Shown in pieces: positions 13,901-22,944 of a DNA stretch of 64,000 bases. The notes beneath the pieces are model-generated. The model was given only the letters and a program-made list of their open reading frames with translations, did no database searches and was not told where the DNA came from. Position 1 is the stretch's first letter; each line of letters starts with the position of its first letter. The stretch lies in the NCBI RefSeq assembly GCF_036320965.1, contig NC_092271.1:25323536-25387535 (forward strand), in the 5' to 3' direction. A program made the position numbers and the translations under genes. This stretch comes from Panulirus ornatus (Eukaryota > Arthropoda > Malacostraca > Decapoda > Palinuridae).

Positions 13901-16900
13901 CAAATACCTTGTCCAGACATTTGAACCATAAATTATGTGTGAAACAGAATTATGTACTGGTGACATCAGTAAAGATCCATCATGTGCCCCAAATTCACCA
14001 GCAGACACCAGAAAGTTCTTATCAAAAGTCTTGTTCACATCATTGATAATAGCTCCCATGTTCAGCTTATGAAAGGTGACTAATTTATTGTTGTCTCCTA
14101 TACTGTTCACAAGTCTTGTTCCTTTACAGACCTGGTTGTGCTTGTTAAGCAATTGTTCAGCAAAGAGTTATGAATCATTTTTTCTCGTGAAGTGGCTGGC
14201 TTCAGTGACACTTTAGCATATAAAGTAAATTTGGCTATATAAGATTAATTTGATTCCAGGTCAGGAATTAACTTGGATATTGGCCTGCAACAGGATTCTT
14301 GCCAGTATCTGCAACAAAATCACAGCCTGCAAATGACAAGGCTAAGCAAAACCTGTTTCTCTGTAGTTTTGAGAAACTGAAATGTAATATGTCACAACTT
14401 AATGCAAGTAGTAGAAAGGAAACTTCCATAGAGCACAGAACTGAATTTGCTCTACTTTCCCAGTGCTCATGTTGTTTTAGCAATATAGCAGATGCTATCA
14501 TATACAGTGACTAGCTCACTGCTGGTGATCAGTCATCTTAGGGTTAAAGAGTAGCAATACTGTATTTTTTAGTTCAGTGTTTAGTCTTCATATGAGAAAA
14601 ATGTCTGGATAAGACACCCATAACAACAGTCCTCTAAGCATACACTTTTGAAATACTGAAAATCGTTTTAAGTATTCAGAAATATTTTCATGTTTATCCC
14701 AATGTTCATTTCCTTTATTTTACCATTTTCACCTAATATATACTTTCCATTATCTTGGTTTTCTCTCTTGCCCTATTTCTCATCATTCCTTTTGAGTATG
14801 ATCTTATATTGGCTTCTTCCTCTCCTTCTATCCTCGCCATCTAACCAAAACCTATTTTCCTGTTACCTACTAGGAGCAGCAGCAGGGCGCAACAGCCGGA
14901 CCTCACAGGAGGACCAGGAGGTAGAGGAGAACAAAACCAACCTCCTGCAACAGCGCGATGCCTACTATGCCACTGTCAGGAAGCCCCAGCCTGTACCTGC
15001 CACACTGGAGCGGATACCAGGTACCAGGGAGAAGGAGACAGGTATCCCCTCGACCTGGAAGTCTCTCAATGCCACACCTGTCAGGTTTCTGGTATGCTGG
15101 GGTCCAGATTGTGACATATGGGGGATGTATAGACTGATTTAAAGAAGGTGATCTTGAAAGGCAATTACAAGAGAACTTTAGATGGTAATTGCAATAGAGG
15201 GGATCTGAGAACACACTGACCTCCTGAGCAGGGAAAGTGATGATCATGCTTAATGATACTGGGAGATTCTGAATTTACTCAAAGTGGTAAGTTAATGTTA
15301 AAGAAATCATTAGGATATCATTAATCATTCAGAAGTCTAGCAGAACATTTGGAAATTACAATGAAGGGGTCTTGTCCAAAGTTATGTTTGACTGAGAAAT
15401 GATTTTTTGACAGTTTCTTTACTTAGAATACCAGAAACAAGGCAGGTTTGGCTAAACCTTTAGAAATGGTTTGCTTGTAATGAGTTTCAGTTGATGTTCT
15501 GATATTTAACACTTTGAGTAATGTAGCCAATGAATAAATGCCATTAAATATTTTCCAGAGCCAACTAAGTCTGTAGAGGGTTCAAGTTCAAGAACACTTT
15601 AACCGAGATAGCTATTTGTACATACATTGTTTGGTCAAAATGCCACTCAGTTGCCCCTCCTTTAGTGGAATGCTTGGCAACCATACACATGAGGTTTAAT
15701 ACGAACAAAGCCTGTGGCATTTTGAGTGGCACAAATACATGTTGGGCCAAGTTAGTAGTCATTTTCCTCTGCTTGATCTACAGTCATGAATTGAGTTGCT
15801 TAATTGTGGTCTTACTTGCACATGTTCTAGGAAAGTGATTGGTAGGAGAGCAGTAATCCTTACAACTCTCAAGCATGACCGCTAGCAGCTCATGACACTG
15901 TTCCCTCAGTCTTTGCATTGATTTTACCCATTTTCCTTTCATCTACCCAATCAATTATTAAAATACATCACATCTTTAATCAGATGATAGTGGGGCTATA
16001 TGTGATGAGTAAAGTAGTACTAAGGAAGACCAGAGCCTTGTTAGGATTAGCTGTCGTGCCATTCTGCTCTATCTCATCATATCACTCTGCTCTGTCTCAA
16101 ACTGGAAAGAAGTCCTGTGGCTGTGCTTAAAAAATGTTTCTAGGAATGTTGCTGCAAGGTGCACCATGTTCGTGATTCTCGACACAAGACACATTTCTTT
16201 CAGTCTTCTTCCACCCTTCAAGATTTGCCAATTGGGTACAGATGGTCTAGATTAACTGTCATTTGGAAACTATTCTATAAGATCTTCACATCTTATAATT
16301 ATCACAAGGTATATCTCTTTAATGATGCTTCTTTATTTGTCAGCTTTCCCTATACTAACAAAGACTTTTTTGTTTCATGCATTTTTGCTATTTCTCTTGC
16401 GGTGAGGTAGCATTTAGAATAGATGACCAAGCCCTAGTTTGTCCGTTGGCTAACTCTTGTCATTTTTACTCTTCCCTGAAATTATTCTTTTGTTTTGCCA
16501 TTTGCCTGCCTACCATGTCAGCTGTAACCAGCCAACTCTCTGGGCCTTTTAGATGGTCATATCAGCAGATTCTTGCAGCATCAGGATTATCCTGGGTATG
16601 TTTGTCATCTGTTCCCTGACAGGGACATGATAAGAAGCTACAGTGTTAGAAGGATGCATCAGTGCTGGTCAGTGACTTAAGGTTGCAGAAGTGATGATGA
16701 AAGCAGTTGCTAAGTTCTTCCAAGACTTAAATTTGAGACTGTTTCCCTGAGTGCATCATGAGTACCAGGGAGCTCCTTACAAAGGAGGTTGTTGTTCTTC
16801 CACAGCCTCTGGAAATTTAAGCCTCCAGTACCTTTTTCTTTGTTTTACTGTTACGGAAGTACCTCATGAAGGATCTATGTGTTCTTTTTTGAGACACAGA

Positions 16901-18601
16901 TACATCCGTGCAGGGGCTCATGGCGACTGACTTTTATCGAATTTTCTCAAAAGCTCTTGTGACCTCCTGATCATAAGGGACAGAAGATATGCAGTGTATT
17001 GTGGGCTATCTTACTAGACATTGCTGTTTAGTGGTAAGAAAGGTAAGAAAACCCTATAATGAGAAACAGCTGAATAATGGAAATGGTAAATAACTAATCT
17101 GTTTCAGCTCTACAGTAGACACTGCCTTTTTAATGATGATACATTTCAGTAATAGATAAATGTAATGAGATGTAGAGGTAAAAAATAAAAGATGTTTGAA
17201 TAACAGGCAAGGTGATTGAAAATCTGTGATAAAAAAAATTTAAGTTATTTTAACCATTTATTTCTAAATTAAAGGAGAATGCTTATAAGATTCTCTCTTG
17301 GCTTGTTAGTACAATACATATGTTTACGTTATGAAATATTTTTACCATGCAAGATGTATTCTTCCAGCAGAAATTTTCCTTTACAGTAATTTTCTTTGTC
17401 ATCATTGTTTATATGGTATTTCATCCACCTTACCAATATGATCTTGTCTTCGGATACAAAACCTTTTCATCAACAGAATATGTTGATACGGACAATATTT
17501 CTTCCAGTTACGTGATATTCATGTCATCTATACAGAATATTTCTTTCCACAGAATACTCTGAGGACATCTACCCATATGCAACCTTCCAGCTGGGTGAAG
17601 GGCGTGGTGGAGGAGGTGGACAGGATGATGCAGCCACAGCCAAGTTCCAGACTTTTGTATTTCAGGATGCTCGCTACGGAGTCACAGAGGGCAGACCACC
17701 CACCTCGGTATGTGCCACTCATGTTGGGTGTGTTTGTGTTAGGGTGTAGAGATGGTTTATGTATAAGTGTTGGACTGCCCAGTGTGCCACAACTTGGTCA
17801 GGAATGTTGAGATGGTTGGCTGTAGATTTTTTTTGGTTTGGGGTTGGTTTGTGAACAGCTAGTGCATGAGATCTTTGATTGGTAGGTTTGAAATATAAGG
17901 TAGTCCACAAGACTTTAGTTCATCATGAGTAGTCAGACAGATTTTTGAGCTGTTCCACTGTCTACGACTGCAGATTCTGAGTGGTGTATTAGTGCAGGTC
18001 AGCATTATATATGATATTTGTAAAGGGGATGGGGGTAGTAAAACAGATAAGTAACATTTAACTTAATTTTCTTTAAATGATTTGGTGGTCTCTGACCTTT
18101 AACTATATATATGAATGAATGATTTGTACATTATCTGCATTATAAAATTAGAATGACTCTCACCTTAGAGCATTTGGATTAGGGCTTGCATAAAAGGTTG
18201 TACTGTTAATGATTTTGTTGAATTTTGAATTGTTTTCTCTCTACTGCTCAGTACTCTGAGCATAGGGGGGCTGGAAATCCTCCCCTCTCATTTTTTTTTT
18301 AATTTTCCAAAAGAAGGAACAGAGAAGGGGGCCAGGTGAAGATATTCCCTCAAAGGCCCAGTCATCTGTTCTTAACGCTACCTCGCTAATGCGGGAAATG
18401 GCGAATAGTATGAAAAAAAATATATATATATATATATATATATGTGTATATTTATGGGTGGGTTGGTCCATTCTTTAGTTGTTTTTTTCCCAAAGGAAGG
18501 AACAGAGAAGGGGGCCGGGTGAGGATGTTTCCTCAAGAGGCCCAGTCCTCTGTTCTTAACGCTACCTCGCTGAGGCGGGAAATGGCGAATAGTAAAAAAA
18601 A

Positions 18602-18678
<77 letters not shown>

Positions 18679-20508
18679 CACAGATGAACCTCAGACTTGT
18701 AGTACTTTGTGAAAAAATATAGAGCAGTGCTGCTGAGACTAAGTCATAGCTCTTTCTGTTTCTGCCATTTTGTTAACCATTTACTGTTGCTTTGAGAGCT
18801 TAGCTCTGAAAACTAGTGATTACTGCAAAGAACAGTTTTATGGGTATTGTACTGAAAATTAAAGGAGCATCTGAGATCATTTTCATCGTGTGAGGGGCAC
18901 ATAGGTATCATTTGAGGTTGTAATTCATTCCTTGCCACTTTATAAATTCATCTATTACGGAGCCTAACTCAGTATTTCAATAAGACTTCTTGTGAAATGA
19001 TAGGAGGGATGAAGTGCCACATAAAGAGAAAATCTGGCCTCGTGGTTGGCCATTGGGTGAGAGAGGTCCTGGGGCATCCAACAAACTAAACTCACTGGTT
19101 GGCCGTTCGGAGAGAAAAGTCCTTTGATGTCACACATTTCTCATCCAGCTGCATGAATCATTCCGAGAAATGCATGCTTAGCTAAACAGACTAAATCTAA
19201 TTATTAAATTATATTACCTTTTAATTCACAGTGCAAACTATTACAAGCATGCATAGCCTGTGTAAAAACTACTTAATGTAATCAGGAAATTCATATAATC
19301 AGGCTAAATTACTGCAGATGAAGTAGCGTACTTATTCTAAATTAGTTTTGAAATTTTATGATCAGGCTAAATTATTCCTAATAAATACCAGTTAAAGTTA
19401 TTGTGGATTTAACTAAGAAAACATAGATGCCATCAGCGACTTGCCCAGCCATTTTAGTAAGGTATTGTAGTAGTAGCCATCGCGCCTACCCTAAGAAAGT
19501 ATACCTCGCCCTTCCACCAACCCTACCCAATGTGTGCCAACCATCAGCCCAGTCGCCCCACGCCCAATAAGACCCACGGGCGTAGTCGAAGTCAAGGGCA
19601 CGGTTTGGGCGGTCCCCGGAGTGAAAGTGAAGAGTATGACTCCCTGCAGTCTGATACCGACACGGAGCACGCCACCTCCTCGCGCACGGAGTCCTCCATC
19701 CACCTTGACTCAGCCACCTTAGAGAACCAGGCCACCCTCCACCTGCCCTTGGACCCCCACCTGGCCACACTAGAGAGCCATCCTGAGCCCCACGCTACCC
19801 ATCAGCCCCGCAAGACCACCACCAGGAATGTTCACCACAGTGAGTATGGTCCTTAGGATGCCTCCTTCATGGTTTTCTTCAAGTTCCATTTAGTTCACAT
19901 TCAGCCATATAAAAGCAATTTGGAGTCCAGGTTTTCTTTGAATTTACATTGTAATAAAAGCTCTCCCTCTTAAGTAAGCTTTGCTACATTTCATGTTTCT
20001 TAATTACATACCATTTATTTAAAAGCTGTCGAAATGTTTTTGTTAATGAATTATTTTCTTACTCCTAGATCTAATCTACCATGCGCCTGAGTCTAGTACG
20101 TCCACAGAACCTTCACCTGTCTTAGAACGCAAGTCTTTTCCACGCAAAACAGATGGCAGTAAAGTTTTGCGGGTTGGAGCTTTCAGCAACCGTGGCCTCC
20201 ACAAGATGGCTGCGAGCATTAGAGGGGCAACTCAAGAGACCAGCCTGTCTTTTCCAAAGAAATTGGGTCATGGATCTGATTCCAAGAGTTCAGATGACGG
20301 TAAATATGGATTTACTCGGAAGATCACCCCACCAGTTGGATTCTCCAGTAGTCATAATGAGTTGTCAGAGGCAGAATGTGATCTGGAGATTAGAAAGAAG
20401 AATAGTGAGAGTGATGCAACCTCAGGTGCCTACATAGGTCATTCGAGGTCACAGTTTAGGTCTTATGTTTCTGGTCGGAACAGTAAAGATTACAGTATTA
20501 AGGTTTAA
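678..20508 (+). CDS. Dscam: Dscam-family receptor, 3' half of gene (15 exons)
   Basis: Down syndrome cell adhesion molecule family: single-pass adhesion receptors that guide neurites by homophilic binding and, in arthropods, are also linked to immunity. Exons 678-823, 1810-1964, 2117-2295, 3954-4103, 4492-4647, 5743-6027, 8551-8692, 9054-9193, 9690-9904, 10760-10982, 11234-11518, 14874-15020, 17553-17707, about 19500-19839 and 20069-20508 join in one frame: 1,051 complete residues, then TAA. Domain order is half FN1, FN2-FN4, one Ig, FN5-FN6, TM and tail, which is the Dscam order (Ig10 between FN4 and FN5). Diagnostic motifs are QVRTEGEAPSAPP, DGGCPI, YYATV, EYSEDIYPYATFQL, FQDARYG and SESEEYDSL. 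The tail has three YxxPhi motifs (YATV, YATF, YDSL). Ig1-9 and any hypervariable exons lie upstream of the window. The paralog (Dscam1 or another) is not settled. Confidence 0.94.
824..1809 (+). other. Dscam intron, no further features
   Basis: Intron after the FN1 exon. The first 150 bp repeat the words aggtgggtctt and aaggtcttagg in a loose way. Otherwise I see nothing coding. Confidence 0.5.
1810..1964 (+). CDS. Dscam: Dscam exon: FN2, first half
   Basis: Acceptor cctccctcag, donor ga|gtatgt, phase 0 to phase 2. It encodes VRTEGEAPSAPPTGVRAD then SLRVMWDPPPPHTHHGDLLGYNVGVRRH, with the B-strand Trp and the G.L.GY.V C-strand motif of Dscam FNIII domains. The QVRTEGEAPSAPP linker between FN1 and FN2 is strongly Dscam-like. 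Confidence 0.92.
2117..2295 (+). CDS. Dscam: Dscam exon: FN2, second half
   Basis: Acceptor gtcttgcag, donor g|gtaagt. The first base T completes GAT with the preceding exon. It encodes MGGEGTYNFSVVGVG, then REVVSGLRAWVQYAVVARAYNS and HGAGPLSSPVVVRTMED, a typical FNIII E-G strand half (L..W..Y.V.V.AYN..G.GP.S). It leaves in phase 1. Confidence 0.92.
2351..2478 (-). mobile_element. Small tRNA-like element bounded by 26-bp inverted repeats
   Basis: Left end 2351-2376 and right end 2453-2478 are inverted copies matching at 22 of 26 positions. Between them, on the minus strand, is a tRNA-like stretch with a perfect-looking B box (ggttcgaatcc, about 2381-2391) and an A-box-like tagcagttagcg (about 2419-2430). 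It abuts an AT microsatellite. It could be a tRNA-derived SINE or a folded tRNA pseudogene. Confidence 0.6.
2473..2543. repeat. (AT)n microsatellite
   Basis: About 35 uninterrupted AT dinucleotides directly next to the tRNA-like element. Confidence 0.97.
2544..3953 (+). other. Dscam intron, unassigned sequence
   Basis: Contains a short GA run near 2598-2612 and a more GC-rich block at 2640-2910 of unknown origin. Overlapping 74-residue ORFs near 3175-3405 occur on both strands and look like chance. Confidence 0.5.
3954..4103 (+). CDS. Dscam: Dscam exon: FN3, first half
   Basis: Acceptor ccgtacag, donor g|gtaagt, phase 1 to phase 1. It encodes VPSAPPAGVECSGG, SSLLVRWAPPSPTEHNG and LLQGYRLTLTRLDDST. 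The NGLLQGY segment is characteristic of Dscam FNIII domains. Confidence 0.92.
4492..4647 (+). CDS. Dscam: Dscam exon: FN3, second half
   Basis: Acceptor ccctcctgtag, donor g|gtacgt, phase 1 to phase 1. It encodes EDVEELTRMTNGREESVGGL, RPWTNYSVTVAAVTRAGAGV and ASPDLTCTTRED. L.P.T.Y.V.V.A.T..G.G is the FNIII second-half signature. Confidence 0.92.
4903..4942. repeat. (GT)n microsatellite
   Basis: Twenty GT dinucleotides in the intron before the FN4 exon. Confidence 0.97.
5411..5530 (+). mobile_element. tRNA-derived SINE-like sequence
   Basis: A perfect Pol III A-box match, tggtgtagtgg, lies at 5417-5427 in the context cctccgtggtgtagtggatag, like the head of a tRNA. A degenerate B-box-like gggcttacaccc follows about 35 bp later. 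Then comes a body reading gggtcgatgataaatgg, which I recall from decapod SINEs. The ends are not defined. Confidence 0.5.
5743..6027 (+). CDS. Dscam: Dscam exon: FN4, whole domain on one exon
   Basis: Acceptor tgtttacag, donor g|gtaacc, phase 1 to phase 1, 285 bp. It encodes VAGAPGGLRALQSGVGTAIL, TWLPPHPPTGVLLGYTLHHR, a His-rich stretch, then HQFWMTARTRVGEGPPTPTV and KLTVLDQ. Unlike FN2 and FN3 this domain is not split by an intron. The His-rich stretch in the middle is unusual for the family. A 28-bp minisatellite begins about 45 bp after the donor. Confidence 0.92.
6072..6252. repeat. 28-bp minisatellite next to FN4 exon donor
   Basis: The unit tactacatgtcaccacacg plus taccctccc repeats about 6.5 times with a 28-bp period (starts at 6072, 6100 and so on) and minor substitutions. 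It begins about 45 bp after the splice donor at 6028. Confidence 0.9.
6253..8550 (+). other. Dscam intron, no recognised features
   Basis: AT-rich. No FNIII or Ig half-domain and no alternative exon is visible on +. A 93-residue minus ORF at 6517-6798 resembles nothing I know. Confidence 0.5.
8551..8692 (+). CDS. Dscam: Dscam exon: Ig10, first half
   Basis: Acceptor tccacatcag, donor ag|gtacgt, phase 1 to phase 2. It encodes VPSGVASLGGKVVATQGEDV, RLVCVTVGSPEPTPTWTIDG and RRIEKNGR. The B-strand Cys (RLVCVT) and the core Trp (TPTWTIDG) of an I-set Ig domain are both present. Confidence 0.93.
9054..9193 (+). CDS. Dscam: Dscam exon: Ig10, second half
   Basis: Acceptor ctccctcag, donor g|gtaaat, phase 2 to phase 1. 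It encodes FSQEPDGSLMIRGVERGDRG, NYTCSIHSVRKHPY and TSTTYTLHVQ. The F-strand motif D.G.Y.C reads GDRGNYTC, so the disulphide pair with the previous exon is complete. Confidence 0.93.
9690..9904 (+). CDS. Dscam: Dscam exon: FN5, most of domain
   Basis: Acceptor cctttcag, donor cag|gtgagg, phase 1 to phase 0. It encodes VPPSAPSVHIADATSSTLTV, SWAAGDTGGAAVRAWAVWWR, then HTRDLGRTHSRYIINDLQCG and AEYQ. The next exon completes the domain with VYVTARTHVGVSPPSRPLTA. The sequence around the donor is repeated degenerately through the following intron. Confidence 0.92.
9893..10420. repeat. Degenerate ~35-bp tandem repeat seeded by an exon/intron boundary
   Basis: The sequence around the FN5 exon donor (gctgagtaccag|gtgaggtcctc) recurs in decayed form. 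The gctgag/actgag starts at 9893, 9928 and 9963 are exactly 35 bp apart. Looser copies continue at roughly 30-36 bp spacing (gagtaacaggtgaagcc, ggactaggtgagc, ttatcaggtgaaacc) to about 10,400. Many copies keep a gtgag-like donor word. Confidence 0.7.
10760..10982 (+). CDS. Dscam: Dscam exon: end of FN5 and start of FN6
   Basis: Acceptor ttttctcag, donor t|gtaggt, phase 0 to phase 1. It encodes VYVTARTHVGVSPPSRPLTA, the linker RTSGSPPVAPPARHV, then WVWLGRWGDGGCPITHFTLE and LRRPRDTTWNT. The W.DGGCPI..F.LE.R segment is a hallmark of Dscam FN6. A second GT four bases into the intron (gtag|gtgt) would shift the frame, so I used the first. Confidence 0.92.
11117..11194. repeat. 38-bp tandem duplication
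   Basis: Two identical adjacent 38-bp copies beginning attgtagttttgtag start at 11117 and 11155, in the short intron before the TM exon. Confidence 0.9.
11234..11518 (+). CDS. Dscam: Dscam exon: end of FN6, juxtamembrane linker and TM helix
   Basis: Acceptor ctcctacag, donor c|gtgagt, phase 1 to phase 1. It encodes ASSLAPQEVYEVGSLRSGAT, FGLRLTAHNAAGATTTT, a Gly/Pro/Ala linker, then a hydrophobic helix (LLASAAASALALALTVAAA, VLCL) followed by the RRR stop-transfer. LRLTAHNAAG is the conserved FN6 F strand. Fly Dscam1 has two alternative TM exons; I see only this one. Confidence 0.93.
11519..12880 (+). other. Dscam intron after TM exon, nothing recognised
   Basis: AT-rich. I searched for a second FN6/TM exon (an L.AHN.AG block followed by a hydrophobic helix) and saw none. 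Confidence 0.5.
12890..13069 (+). mobile_element. GATA-tailed retroposon 3' end, copy 1
   Basis: Ends ggagactgttgctgtggcc then acccctatgagggagttcc and gcatcagagatata, followed by (GATA)n. The same ending in reverse orientation lies at 13569-13665. Element ends with short tandem-repeat tails suggest a non-LTR retroposon. The 5' limit is a guess. Confidence 0.55.
13569..14152 (-). mobile_element. GATA-tailed retroposon 3' end, copy 2, with 177-residue ORF
   Basis: On the minus strand a 177-residue ORF (14152 to 13619) ends CMDRDKWRLFLWPPP. It is followed by a short trailer, ggcatcagatatatag-like sequence and a (GATA)n tail. The last 60-70 bp match copy 1 at 13069 in inverted orientation. The ORF shows no RT catalytic motif; DRDKWR...W near the end is reminiscent of LINE C-termini. 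Its function is unknown. Confidence 0.5.
14874..15020 (+). CDS. Dscam: Dscam exon: cytoplasmic tail, YYATV region
   Basis: Acceptor ctactag, donor g|gtacca, phase 1 to phase 1. It encodes RAAAGRNSRTSQEDQEVEEN, KTNLLQQRDAYYATVRKPQP and VPATLERIP. YYATV with the downstream ERIP-EYSEDIYPYATF junction is a conserved arthropod Dscam tail block. YATV fits the YxxPhi sorting-signal pattern. Confidence 0.92.
15021..17552 (+). other. Dscam intron, nothing recognised
   Basis: AT-rich intron between two tail exons. ORFs of 65-83 residues exist but none fits a known tail exon. Confidence 0.5.
17553..17707 (+). CDS. Dscam: Dscam exon: cytoplasmic tail, EYSEDIYPYATFQL region
   Basis: Acceptor ctttccacag, donor tcg|gtatgt, phase 1 to phase 0. 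It encodes EYSEDIYPYATFQLGEGRGG, GGGQDDAATAKFQTFVFQDA and RYGVTEGRPPTS. EDIYPYATFQL and FQTFV.QDARYG are family hallmarks. The Gly-rich insert between them looks lineage-specific. Confidence 0.93.
18236..18420 (+). mobile_element. Short LINE-end repeat, 5'-truncated copy
   Basis: From aggggggctggaaatcctcc to ctacctcgctaatgcgggaa and gcgaatagtatgaaaaaaaa, matching the fuller copies at 36697, 40406 and 62968. It lacks the ccctggggatagg head. An (AT)n tract follows. Confidence 0.8.
18421..18443. repeat. (AT)n microsatellite
   Basis: Short AT tract at the 3' end of the first short repeat. Confidence 0.95.
18448..18606 (+). mobile_element. Hybrid LINE 3' UTR and short-repeat fragment
   Basis: Begins tatgggtgggttggtccatt, a piece of the LINE 3' UTR. 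It then switches to the 3' half of the short repeat (aaaggaaggaacagagaagg to atggcgaatagt), followed by A-run and (TA)n. It lies between two AT tracts. Confidence 0.7.
18607..18675. repeat. (AT)n microsatellite
   Basis: About 34 AT dinucleotides at the 3' end of the hybrid repeat. Confidence 0.97.
19500..19839 (+). CDS. Dscam: Dscam exon: cytoplasmic tail, SESEEYDSL region
   Basis: The frame (codons starting at 19530, 19533 and so on) reads ANHQPSRPTPNKTHGRSRSQ, GPRSESEEYDSLQSDTDTEH, ATSSRTESSIHLD, then a His/Pro-rich stretch. ESEEYDSL...TSSRTESS is a conserved Dscam tail block. Donor aca|gtgagt gives phase 1 out. The only AG that keeps phase 0 coming in is ctaagaaag|tat at 19499. It has a weak pyrimidine tract, so the 5' edge is provisional. 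Confidence 0.8.
20069..20508 (+). CDS. Dscam: Dscam terminal coding exon with stop
   Basis: Acceptor cttactcctag, in frame from phase 1, to TAA at 20506-20508. It begins NLIYHAPESSTSTEPSPVLE and RKSFPRKTDGSK, and continues Ser/Lys-rich to a C-terminus DYSIKV. The last residues (I-K-V) would fit a class II PDZ ligand; this is inference. The frame is open for all 146 codons. Confidence 0.9.
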
Positions 20509-22204
20509 TTTGTCTCGTCTCATGTCCAGAGGCATTGTAAATAATATACATGTACATTTTAGATTGTCGGTTTTACAAAGCACTGCAATGCAGTATAAAA
20601 AATGAAAAGTAGTTACATTTATCATACGCATAAAGACAGATCTGAACATTTACAATGGAATTTATCAAGGTTTCTAACATCATGGAACTAAAACTGTAAA
20701 TGTTTATGAGTCATATGTTTACATCACCTGCATATGCACATCTTATATCAAAACTAGACATTATTGAATAGTTTATGCATTTTTATCGTTCAACTAAACT
20801 GAGCATTTGTTAAACCAGGTGCATGTCAGCACATTCATCTGCCATTGAATGGGCAAATTATAATTTGTCAGACTTGCTTGAAAGAATCAATGTTCATGTC
20901 AGCTGCTGAAAGTTGTAAGTCGCTTAAGGTGGAAAAAATATTTTTTTACAGCTTGAAAGGAATTCTATAATGAATTTTTTAAGTTGTTTTTTAGATATAT
21001 CACAAAGTAAAGATATAATCAAGATTGTGATGCAGCAAATCTTGAGCGATTGGGGGAGTAGAGATTGATATATATGAAAGTCCATTGTGATGGCTGTGAA
21101 AAAACAGCAGATTTTTTAAATGAAAGGCTTTGGGATTTGTTGGAAAATGTTGTGTTGGTATATTTCATATAATACTGCATTACACAATATAATATGTAAA
21201 AAAAGTTTAAGCCTACTTGTTGATGTAGTACAATATTCCATGTTTACCAACGTATAGTTTTGTACATTCTTGCAACTTCAAATCTGTAGGTTATCTTAGG
21301 TTTTGTACTGTTATACATAGCATAGATGTTATAATTATTCCTTAAACAAGTAATTTTGTTCTATTTTGTACCCTTTTTGTATGGGGAATCAAAGGGTTTT
21401 CAGTGACTACTTCAACTGTATGATATTGAGTGTATTCTTCATGTTCCTGTGATACTGTCAAAGTTGCTGTGAAATATCTTTACTGTAGGATTCATTGTCT
21501 CATCATGTCAATTTTTTTTAATAACAACACAGTAGATGATGTAAAACATTTTTAATGACATATACTGTGCAGAGAAAAATATGCTGCCTCAGATTACATA
21601 AAACTAGAGTACAGCAAGTACTGAGGAGCATTTAGTTTCCCTTTCCAGTTTTTGATATAACAATTTTGTGTATGTAAAAACTCCAGTCACTAAATTGCTT
21701 TTGATGTAGAAAAAAAAAAAACTGGTTGGTCCCCTATAAACACATTGATACATTAATCTCAGCAGTTTTCATCTTTTTCATGCCTGGAATGGTACAAACT
21801 TGAAAGTTTTGTTGTAGGAAACTAGAAGAGTTAAGCTTTTCATTCAAGAGTCTGTTGAAGATTATGAAAGTTGGCTTTGTGAGCCACATTACAACCTAGA
21901 ATTGCCATTATGGTACCTTTGATTTGCATTTTGGAATCACCAAGCTTTTATGTACTATTATTCATTGCATATCCAATGTGTGAACAGAACTGTGAAAAAA
22001 TGAACATCTAAGAATGCCATATGATGCAGGATCCAGCCCCACATCATAAGGCAGTCTTAGGTGTTCATCATTAAACTCCAAAGCTCACTGTTGTCCCACT
22101 TTCATGACTGTATTTAAGAAATATGACATAATTCTTATGCTACAGGCATCCATACTTCATCAGAAAAAAAATTAATGCAGTGCCAAAGGGGTTTTTGTAA
22201 TAAA
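20509..22204 (+). other. Probable Dscam 3' UTR with candidate poly(A) signal
   Basis: AT-rich sequence after the stop, with no convincing ORF on either strand and no transposon homology that I can see. A candidate AATAAA signal lies at 22199-22204. The UTR could end earlier or later; only transcript data would tell. Confidence 0.4.
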
Positions 22205-22940
22205 ACAATCAAAATGTAAACAATATTGACATTTTTCACTTTGTATGTATAAGGTATGAGTTTAACAGGTAAGATTTACCTGTAGAACTTTATCCTACAA
22301 CTGATTCTGTTTTCAGTTGGGTAATATTATACTTGGTCATCACTTCATGCTTTCTTACCGATGGGATAAAGCATAGGGATTGACAAAACTGTTGTAAGTA
22401 TAGGGCAATAAGTAGATTCTTAAAATTATGAAATGCTTTGTATTTTGTTTAGTGCTGCAGTATCGGATGCAACTTACAGTATACAAGCAGCATGAGAAAG
22501 GCTTGCAAGATGTATCACACAGCATAGTATTCTGTATGTCCACATTAGGTGCAGTACTTACAGGTTACTAGTCTTATCCTTATTAATTCATGTCATTTTG
22601 ATAATTCAGTAATTCTTTGGCAGAGTTATAAGTTAAAAAATGTTATTCAAATAGAAATTACTTATAATGATCACAAACTGAATTAATTCAAACAATTTAT
22701 AAATAACCTGCGATAAGAGTAGTGATAGGGGTGGAAACTCCATTCTAATATTATAATGTCTATATTTTGGCCCATGTGGGTGATTATTTCATAACATTGT
22801 ATCTGATTTCCCAGATAATTTCAAATTCACCTTAGTCCAGCTCTTGTGTCATCATGAAAATGGATTGAAAGAATGTGCCACGGGAAAAAGATGAGAGAAT
22901 GTGAGCAAAAGGAAAATGAGATTCATCGAGCAGATTGTAA
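22205..22940. other. Intergenic, nothing recognised
   Basis: AT-rich DNA after the candidate Dscam poly(A) signal, with no convincing gene on either strand. It is bounded on the right by a decayed LINE. Confidence 0.4.
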
Positions 22941-22944
22941 AGTT

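Noticed and set aside
11519..14873. Search for a second Dscam transmembrane exon
   Set aside because: No frame combines an FN6-like L.AHN.AG block with a hydrophobic helix here.
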